NCBI RefSeq assembly: GCF_042657365.1
Contig: NZ_JBHSKT010000001.1
Coordinates: 620,001-684,000 of the forward strand
Length of the DNA: 64,000 nt
DNA from: Adhaeribacter_A terreus
Lineage (GTDB): Bacteria; Bacteroidota; Bacteroidia; Cytophagales; Hymenobacteraceae
Direction: 5' to 3'
Below the pieces are notes generated by a model. It saw nothing but the letters and a program-made list of their open reading frames with translations. It was not told where the DNA came from and did not search any database. The position numbers were made by a program, and so were the translations under genes. This document shows, piece by piece, positions 58,212 to 64,000 of this stretch. Every line of letters starts with the position of its first letter. The first letter of the stretch is position 1.

Positions 58212-60854
58212 CTAGCGGTTCTGGTAAGTTTGCTGACGGGTAAATTTCAGGTCGCGGAGAATAGAAGATTTCACGTTTATGTTTACATAATACCCCTGCG
58301 CATACCCGAACGGCGTCCAGCCAATACTCATTTCCCAGCAATGCAGATCGCGGTAAAGGTCTATTTTAGTAAAGGAAACATTCTTATTTACCATATCATA
58401 TCCCGAGCTGAACGCCACTTTCCATTTTTCGCTCGGGTTCACAGTGCCGTGCACCATTATATTGCGGTTCTGGGAAGGTTCTTGACCTCTTTGCAAATAC
58501 CGAGGGTTAAAATAGGTAGCATTAAAGCCCAAAAATAAGGACCATTTAATGTCAAAATCCACATATTCGGGCAGCGAACCCGCTACCGTTTGCGGGAAGG
58601 TGGTAGGCTGCGTTTCCGGGCCAACCGGGTAGGCATTGGTACTTTCCCGTTTTTCGCGTTTCCAGTTTTCCGGGTTCAGGTCGGTGCTCAGGTCAATGCT
58701 GGCGTCAGTAAAGCGGGCCAGACTGAAATTACCCCGTTCAAATTCATATTCGGTTATGCGTCTGCCATTATAAAATTGGTAAGGGCTGAAATTAAAGCGC
58801 ATGGTAACGCTAATGCGGTCAAATAAATTGGTGTTCAGCTGAATTAAAAGATCGCTCAGGTTAAACGAATCAGCCGCAAAATTATATCCGCCGCTTGCCG
58901 TCAGGTTATCGATCAGTTTAACTTTGTCGAACCCGGTTATCGTATCTTTTTTCGATACTTTTTTCATTTCCACGGAGTTGCGCAAGCTGAAATTGAGCGA
59001 GCTTTGCGGAAACGGCGAGGGTGCACCATAAAGTAAACCACTGTAGCGGGATAGTCTCTGAGTGCCTTTCTCGTTGTTTAGCTTTGGCAACGTCTCGTAA
59101 AAATCGTAGCGCGGGTCACCAAAATCGGGGCTGAAATTGTAAGAAACGGCCGGGTTAACTACGTGGCGGATCGCTTTAATCTTTTTGCCCTTGAAATTAT
59201 ACATGCCGTAGATCTGGGTGCTTAAACTTGCCCCGGCAGAATAATTATAAATGCGGCTGAAGCGGGAAAGTGTATCGGTTACAATGGTGTCTTTGCCGGC
59301 CGGAGTTTGTGTAAACTGGTAATCTAGGCGTTTGAACTGCCACGATTCGCGGTAGGCTACATTCGGCGAGAAATTCAAATACTTCAGAATTTTATAACTT
59401 CCCAGGCTTATATTAAAGTTGTGTTCCGCACCGTATTGTCCGTTAGCAAGCATACGGCCAAAATCTTTGGCAAAATCAAGCGTATCGCGGCCTACCCGAT
59501 TGGTAAAACGGTTCTGGGCATTCAGGCGGTAAGTAAAGTAAGCCTGGTTCGTAATGTTTTCGTACCAGGCGCCGGTTGGCACTTCCGGAGCAAGCCAGCG
59601 GAAAGGGTAAAGGCTGTTAGTTCCCAATGTGAAATCGGGCAGGTTAAACGTAACTTCCTTGGTTTGTACGTTCTGGAAATGGCTGGCCCGGATATCATAA
59701 TTTATCGGCGCATTCGGCAAAGACCGGGAATAAGAAACCGATGACTGGAACGTAGAAGAAAGATATTGTCCGGGATCGGTGGCATTCACTTTATTATAGC
59801 TCGAAGAACCGGCGTTTACACTGGCAGTAAAACGGCCGCGGCCACCCAGCGATTCCGGTGAGTGATTCCAGCGTACCCAATACGTTTTAGTCTGAGGCCG
59901 GAATAATCTGGGCGGGCCAACGCTAGCATCTGTAGAAGGGATTGGGTCAGGAGCGTTAAACGTGCTGTGCTCAAAGCTGAAATTACCCCGGTACTTGTAG
60001 CGTTTATAATAATCGCCGTGCACCGAAAGGCCATAATCACCTAACGAGTAAATATCGCCCATAAAACGCATGCCCAAATAATCGTTCACAGCCCAGTAAT
60101 AACCGCCGTTGCGCAGGTAAAAGCCTCGTTCCCGTGTTTCGCCAAAAGTTGGTATTATTATACCGGAAGCGCGTTTTTTAGGCGTAGGGAATAAACCAAA
60201 CAAAAAGCCCAGCGGGGTAGGTACATCGCCGATCCAGAGGTTGAAAGGACCGGTAATTACTTTTTTGCCCGGCTCCACTTTCATTTTGTGCGCATTTATA
60301 AAAAAGTGCGGATGTTTCAGGTCGCAGGTTGTGTATTGCGCATTCTGCCCGAAAAGCTCGTTGTCGGCATTTTTCTTTACCACTTCGGCGTGAATGTAGC
60401 CTTCGCCTTGTTTGGTTATGGCCCCGGTAATTTTTCCGCGTTTGGTCTTATAATTGTAAGCCATTTTTTCGGCTTCGTACATTTCTTCGCCGTCTTTAAA
60501 AATGGGCGTGCCCATGAGCTTGCCGGCAGAATCGGGCACGCCGTTTGCGTAGAGGGTACTCGTTTCCCAGTTTATCTGAATTTGCTCGGCTACTAAAGAA
60601 GTGGTTCCATAATCGATCTTGGCATCGCCGAAAAGGTACATGATCTTCTGTACCACATCGAAGCGGATAGAATCGCGGGCCGAATAGTTGATGGTGGTTT
60701 CTACGCCGCCTTTGCGGGCTGCACTTACCCGTACCGTATCGGGGGTTTGGGCAATAGTATCGGGTGGGGTTACCTGAGCCAGAAGGCCTCCGGTTATCCC
60801 GAAAACAAACAGAATCAGCAGGGCGATTCTGAAAATGTAGGCTGGCGTTTTCAG
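58212..60854 (-). CDS. LptD/OstA-like outer-membrane protein (putative LPS transport)
   Basis: Large protein with ~880 codons. The frame upstream of the GTG at 60656 stays open back to 60876 and reads MKTPAYIFRIALLILFVFG... if initiated at a CTG at 60854; this gives a perfect signal peptide ending LLAQ, whereas no ATG, GTG or TTG exists there. The N-terminal ~150 mature residues form an OstA-like beta-jelly roll (MYLFGDAKIDYG, EMYEAEKMAYNYKTKRGKI, YTTCDLKHPHFFINAHKM). The rest is a large beta-barrel. In LptD the N-domain receives LPS from the periplasmic bridge; this supports LPS or surface-glycolipid transport. Confidence 0.8.
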   Translation of the reverse strand: MKTPAYIFRIALLILFVFGITGGLLAQVTPPDTIAQTPDTVRVSAARKGGVETTINYSARDSIRFDVVQKIMYLFGDAKIDYGTTSLVAEQIQINWETSTLYANGVPDSAGKLMGTPIFKDGEEMYEAEKMAYNYKTKRGKITGAITKQGEGYIHAEVVKKNADNELFGQNAQYTTCDLKHPHFFINAHKMKVEPGKKVITGPFNLWIGDVPTPLGFLFGLFPTPKKRASGIIIPTFGETRERGFYLRNGGYYWAVNDYLGMRFMGDIYSLGDYGLSVHGDYYKRYKYRGNFSFEHSTFNAPDPIPSTDASVGPPRLFRPQTKTYWVRWNHSPESLGGRGRFTASVNAGSSSYNKVNATDPGQYLSSTFQSSVSYSRSLPNAPINYDIRASHFQNVQTKEVTFNLPDFTLGTNSLYPFRWLAPEVPTGAWYENITNQAYFTYRLNAQNRFTNRVGRDTLDFAKDFGRMLANGQYGAEHNFNISLGSYKILKYLNFSPNVAYRESWQFKRLDYQFTQTPAGKDTIVTDTLSRFSRIYNYSAGASLSTQIYGMYNFKGKKIKAIRHVVNPAVSYNFSPDFGDPRYDFYETLPKLNNEKGTQRLSRYSGLLYGAPSPFPQSSLNFSLRNSVEMKKVSKKDTITGFDKVKLIDNLTASGGYNFAADSFNLSDLLIQLNTNLFDRISVTMRFNFSPYQFYNGRRITEYEFERGNFSLARFTDASIDLSTDLNPENWKREKRESTNAYPVGPETQPTTFPQTVAGSLPEYVDFDIKWSLFLGFNATYFNPRYLQRGQEPSQNRNIMVHGTVNPSEKWKVAFSSGYDMVNKNVSFTKIDLYRDLHCWEMSIGWTPFGYAQGYYVNINVKSSILRDLKFTRQQTYQNR

Positions 60855-60867
60855 TTTATGGTAAAAT

Positions 60868-60898
60868 TTTGCTTATTTTGTACAAAGTTATAGGTTTC
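60868..60898 (+). promoter_or_regulatory. Candidate amidase promoter
   Basis: TTTG, 19 nt, then TAGGTTTC (one mismatch to TAnnTTTG), 20 bp before the GTG start. Confidence 0.5.
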
Positions 60899-60917
60899 GC
60901 TTTAAGTAACGCAACTC

Positions 60918-61697
60918 GTGAAAAATATTGTAACCGTTTCCGTTTTAGCGATTTTTTTTGTTCTAGGTTCTTTTACGGGTACTTCCCGGAAGGCTTTCAG
61001 GTTACGTACAGTTGTAATTGATGCGGGCCACGGAGGCAAAGATCCTGGTTGCAACGGTCGCCATTCCAAAGAAGCGCATATTGCCCTAAAAGTTGCCCTG
61101 CAATTGGGCGGCTACATCGAAAAAGAAATGCCGGATGTAAAAGTTATTTACACCCGTAAAACCGATACGTTCGTAGAGCTTATTGACCGGGCGGGCATTG
61201 CTAATAAAAACCGCGCCGATCTCTTTATATCCATCCATTGTAACTCCGGGCCGTCAACTGCTTTTGGCACCGAAACGTATTGCATGGGGTTGCACACTTC
61301 CGATGGTAATTTAAAAGTTGCCAAACGCGAAAACGCCGTAATTCTGGAAGAAGAGAACTATCAGGAAAAATATAACGGTTTCGACCCTAATTCGGCGCAG
61401 AGCCACATTATGTTCGCTTTGTACCAGAGTGCTTATATAGAAAACAGCCTGCGCTTTGCCCAGAAAGTAGAACACCAGTTCAAGCATAAAGTAGGGCGGA
61501 GCAGCCGCGGTGTAAAGCAAGCCGGCCTTTTGGTACTCTGGAAAAGTGCTATGCCAAGCGCCCTGATAGAACTCGGGTTTTTAACCAATAATAACGAAGA
61601 AAAATACCTCAACGATAAATTGGGGCAAACGTATATGGCTTCAGGAATATATAGGGCTTTTAAAGACTATAAGTTAGAACTGGAAGCCATGAATTAA
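60918..61697 (+). CDS. N-acetylmuramoyl-L-alanine amidase (Amidase_3)
   Basis: A 259-aa protein starting at GTG with a short hydrophobic N-terminus (VTVSVLAIFFVLGSF), consistent with export. The zinc site of Amidase_3 is visible: His38 in VIDAGHGGKDPG, Glu52 in RHSKEAHIALKVA, His107 in FISIHCN, and the catalytic Glu in ALIELGFLTN near residue 227. It cleaves the amide bond between MurNAc and the stem peptide, usually during division or wall turnover. It is divergent from the LptD-like gene and 15 bp ahead of the MlaD-like gene, with which it is probably cotranscribed. Confidence 0.92.
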   Translation: MKNIVTVSVLAIFFVLGSFTGTSRKAFRLRTVVIDAGHGGKDPGCNGRHSKEAHIALKVALQLGGYIEKEMPDVKVIYTRKTDTFVELIDRAGIANKNRADLFISIHCNSGPSTAFGTETYCMGLHTSDGNLKVAKRENAVILEEENYQEKYNGFDPNSAQSHIMFALYQSAYIENSLRFAQKVEHQFKHKVGRSSRGVKQAGLLVLWKSAMPSALIELGFLTNNNEEKYLNDKLGQTYMASGIYRAFKDYKLELEAMN

Positions 61698-61712
61698 GCT
61701 AATAAAATCTCC

Positions 61713-62750
61713 GTGAGAATTACTAAAGAAGTTAAAGTTGCCCTGCTGGGTATTGCTGCTGCTGTTGCCTTATATTTTGGATATACTTTTTTACGGGGAA
61801 GCAATCTTTTCTCAGATACCCGTACTTATTATGCCCTTTACGATTCGGTAGATGGCCTTACCATTTCCAACCCGGTTTTACTGAACGGGGTGAAGATCGG
61901 GATTGTGCAGGACGTAAAACTGCAGCCACAGAACAAAAACCGCATTCTGGTTACCATGGATATCAACGAAGATATTGACGTGGGCGATTCTACCGTTGCA
62001 AGCCTTTCGAGCAGCTCTATTCTGGGGGGTAAAGCCATAACGCTGATGATGCGCGCCAACACCCGGCGGTATGAAGGCGGCGATACGCTGATCTCGTTCA
62101 CCGAAAAAAGCCTGACCGATATGCTTACCGCCAAAGCCATGCCGCTGATGGGTAGCGTAGATTCTACCTTGATCAAGATCAATTCCTTCTTCGATAAAGA
62201 CGCTAAAAAAAGCATGCAGGCTACCATGCTCAACGCGCAGGCTTCTACCGAGGCCATGAAGAATATTCTGCTCATGAACCAGCGGAACATGCACGAAATT
62301 ACCACCAACCTGAGCGAGTTGACCTATAGCCTGAAAGCCACTCAACGCAAGTTCGATCACCTGGCCGGCAATCTTACTTCCATTACCGATACGCTTAAAA
62401 ATTCGGAATTGAACGCCGCGATCCGGAACATGAACGCTACTGTAACCGAAGCGCAGATGGCCGTGAAGAAATTCAACGAAAACAACGGTACGCTGGGCAA
62501 ACTCATGAACGACGATTCGCTATACAATAACCTGAACAGCACTGCCAAAAACATGGATGCCTTAATGGTAGACCTGAAAGCGAACCCGAAACGTTACGTA
62601 CACTTCTCAGTTTTCGGCAAATCGGCGGGCAGCGGCGATACCAAAATTGAAAAAGCCAATATTGTAGCGCCAAAAGGTACCGGTCCGGTTATTATTAAAG
62701 AAACCAACACCGTAGATACTTCCGGAAAATCTGCCCCAACTACGAAATAG
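61713..62750 (+). CDS. MCE/MlaD-family membrane-anchored lipid-transport protein
   Basis: A 345-aa protein starting at GTG. One N-terminal transmembrane segment (VALLGIAAAVALYFGYTFL, ~8-26) precedes an MlaD domain (YYALYDSVDGLTISNPVLLNGVKIGIVQDVKL, SSSSILGGKAITL). The C-terminal half is predicted helical (TTNLSELTYSLKATQRKFDHLAGNL) and may form an oligomeric tunnel. MlaD proteins pass phospholipids between membranes as part of the Mla or Mce transporters; other subunits are not in this window. Confidence 0.9.
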   Translation: MRITKEVKVALLGIAAAVALYFGYTFLRGSNLFSDTRTYYALYDSVDGLTISNPVLLNGVKIGIVQDVKLQPQNKNRILVTMDINEDIDVGDSTVASLSSSSILGGKAITLMMRANTRRYEGGDTLISFTEKSLTDMLTAKAMPLMGSVDSTLIKINSFFDKDAKKSMQATMLNAQASTEAMKNILLMNQRNMHEITTNLSELTYSLKATQRKFDHLAGNLTSITDTLKNSELNAAIRNMNATVTEAQMAVKKFNENNGTLGKLMNDDSLYNNLNSTAKNMDALMVDLKANPKRYVHFSVFGKSAGSGDTKIEKANIVAPKGTGPVIIKETNTVDTSGKSAPTTK

Positions 62751-62771
62751 ATATTGCTAAAATCACTTCAG

Positions 62772-62815
62772 AAAACGCTATACTTTTGAGCTCTAAAAGT
62801 ATAGCGTTTTTTTTT
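62772..62815 (+). terminator. Terminator formed by two fused dispersed elements
   Basis: A 16-bp perfect stem AAAACGCTATACTTTT/AAAAGTATAGCGTTTT with a 7-nt loop (GAGCTCT) and a tail of nine T, 22 bp after the MlaD-like stop codon. The stem is built from a reverse and a forward copy of the dispersed element sharing their ACTTTT ends. Confidence 0.85.
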
Positions 62816-62824
62816 GTGCGCTTA

Positions 62825-62849
62825 AAAACCGTATGCTTTTCTGGTTAAA
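62825..62849 (-). repeat. Dispersed 30-bp element, reverse copy (variant)
   Basis: AAAAACCGTATGCTTTTCTGG then TTAAAA; a variant with CCGTATG in place of CGCTATG. Confidence 0.55.
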
Positions 62850-62854
62850 AACTC

Positions 62855-62882
62855 AAAACGCTATACTTTTGGGCTGAAAAAC
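62855..62882 (-). repeat. Dispersed 30-bp element, reverse copy
   Basis: AAAACGCTATACTTTTGGGC then TGAAAAAC, about 28 bp before the carboxylase promoter box. Confidence 0.7.
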
Positions 62883-62909
62883 TGGTTCGGGGGCTTTGGC
62901 AAATTTTAG

Positions 62910-62917
62910 TAACTTTG
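62910..62917 (+). promoter_or_regulatory. -7 promoter box of the carboxylase gene
   Basis: TAACTTTG fits TAnnTTTG, 56 bp upstream of the ATG at 62973; a TTCG stands in the -33 position. Confidence 0.45.
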
Positions 62918-62972
62918 CCTGACCGGCTTTTTCAGCTGGAATTGTTTTTTCATTTCTCATCTTGCTCCTTCA

Positions 62973-64000
62973 ATGGATATCGAATTTAATAAGAACGAAG
63001 ACGCGCTGAAGCAACTCAGTTTTCAGCTGAAAACCAGACTCAAGAAAATACACCTCGGCGGCGGCGAAAAGAACATTGCCAAACAACACGCCAAAGGCAA
63101 ACTTACCGCCCGCGAACGCATCGATTATTTAATAGACGACGAATCGGAATTCCTGGAAATTGGTGCTTTTGCCGGCGATGGCATGTATAAAGAATACGGC
63201 GGTTGCCCGAGCGGCGGCGTAGTTACCGGAATCGGTTACGTAAAAGGCCGTCAGGTAATGATCGTAGCCAACGATGCCACGGTGAAAGCCGGCGCCTGGT
63301 TCCCGATTACCGCCAAGAAAAATCTGCGCGCCCAGGAAATTGCCATGGAAAACAAACTTCCGGTAATTTACTTAGTAGACAGCGCCGGCGTTTTCTTACC
63401 GATGCAGGACGAAATTTTCCCCGATAAAGAACACTTTGGCCGCATGTTCCGCAACAATGCCATTATGAGTTCTATGGGAATCGTGCAGATCTCGGCCATT
63501 ATGGGAAGCTGCGTAGCCGGCGGTGCTTATCTGCCTATTATGAGCGACGAAGCCATGATCGTGGACCAGACCGGTTCTATTTTCCTGGCAGGTTCTTATT
63601 TAGTAAAAGCAGCCATCGGCGAAAGCATCGATAACGAAACCTTGGGCGGCGCCACTACTCATTCCGAAATTTCCGGCGTAACCGACTATAAATTCCAGAC
63701 CGACCAGGAATGCCTGGATGCGATCCGCAATATTTTCGATAAAATGGGCGACTACGACAAAGCCGGTTTTAACCGCGCTACGCCTGCCAAACCAAAGCTC
63801 GACGAAAAAGAGATCTACGGTTTACTGCCAACCGACCGCGTAAAGCCTTACGATGTAATGGACATTATCAACCGTTTGGTAGACAATTCGGAATTCGAGC
63901 CTTACAAAGACCTTTACGGCCAGACTCTGGTATGCGGCTTAGCCAGAATTGACGGTTGGGCTGTAGGAATCGTGGCGAACCAGCGCAAGATCGTAAAAAG
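62973..64000 (+). CDS. Acyl-CoA carboxylase beta subunit (3' end outside window)
   Basis: ATG at 62973 starts a frame open to the right edge (about 342 codons). The carboxyltransferase fold shows KLTARERIDYLIDD, GGVVTGIGYVKGRQVMIVANDATVKAGAW, VYLVDSAGVFLPMQDEIFPD and GGAYLPIMSDEAM, which are typical of methylcrotonyl-CoA/propionyl-CoA carboxylase beta subunits (PccB/MccB). It accepts the carboxyl group from biotin onto an acyl-CoA, with a biotin-carrier alpha subunit encoded elsewhere. Whether it acts in leucine breakdown or propionate metabolism cannot be decided from this part. Confidence 0.9.
   Translation, partial: MDIEFNKNEDALKQLSFQLKTRLKKIHLGGGEKNIAKQHAKGKLTARERIDYLIDDESEFLEIGAFAGDGMYKEYGGCPSGGVVTGIGYVKGRQVMIVANDATVKAGAWFPITAKKNLRAQEIAMENKLPVIYLVDSAGVFLPMQDEIFPDKEHFGRMFRNNAIMSSMGIVQISAIMGSCVAGGAYLPIMSDEAMIVDQTGSIFLAGSYLVKAAIGESIDNETLGGATTHSEISGVTDYKFQTDQECLDAIRNIFDKMGDYDKAGFNRATPAKPKLDEKEIYGLLPTDRVKPYDVMDIINRLVDNSEFEPYKDLYGQTLVCGLARIDGWAVGIVANQRKIVK

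Overview
The window looks like chromosome of a Bacteroidota member, most likely Cytophagales/Hymenobacteraceae (Adhaeribacter/Pontibacter-like; this rank is inference). Supporting signs are a type IX secretion (T9SS) C-terminal sorting domain, a UpxY-type NusG paralogue in the exopolysaccharide locus, Wza/Wzc of Bacteroidota type, promoters fitting TTTG-N19/20-TAnnTTTG (clearest before rplS), and few Shine-Dalgarno sequences.

Layout. 1-3.8 kb: two tandem secreted paralogues, one with fibronectin III repeats and running off the left edge, one with a T9SS sorting domain. 4.2-14.7 kb: a minus-strand polysaccharide operon with an ABC exporter (Wzm/Wzt), six GT2 glycosyltransferases (one fused to a methyltransferase) and a CE4 deacetylase. 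15-21.5 kb: a duplicated family of four polysaccharide-lyase-fold proteins, three of them lipoproteins, two with a nearly identical 369-nt leader and one inverted. 21.6-39 kb: a second, Wzx/Wzy-type locus: polyprenyl glycosylphosphotransferase, GDP-mannose/UDP-glucose 6-dehydrogenase, DUF354 protein, GT4, Wzy-like protein, two P-loop kinase-like proteins, GT2, Wzx, UDP-glucuronate-4-epimerase-like protein, UpxY, Wzc and Wza. 39.8-48.9 kb: a BamA/TamA-like barrel, a radical-SAM plus partner pair linked to DNA repair, an MJ1255-type glycosyltransferase, a DUF1571/LysM protein, a YdeI-like protein and a GT-C-like membrane protein. 49-51.4 kb: the classical rpsP-rimM-trmD-rplS set. 51.5-64 kb: sulfatase-fold membrane transferase, DUF418 protein, desaturase, RluA, panB, LptD-like protein, amidase, MlaD-like protein and the start of an acyl-CoA carboxylase beta subunit.

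How the parts fit. The sugar-nucleotide genes (AlgD-like dehydrogenase, uronate epimerase) predict a uronic-acid-containing polymer. Lyase-fold lipoproteins lie directly between the two export systems, so a coupled make, export and trim system is plausible. The GT2-methyltransferase fusion beside a Wzt with a C-terminal extension suggests methyl-capped chain termination.

The most unusual signal is a dispersed element of about 30 bp: ACTTTTT, 6-9 nt, then AAAACCMTASCGTTTT. It occurs at least 30 times on both strands, mostly in intergenic gaps, often touching stop codons, sometimes inside genes, and sometimes as fused inverted pairs that form hairpins. No tRNA, rRNA, CRISPR array, insertion sequence or prophage was recognised.
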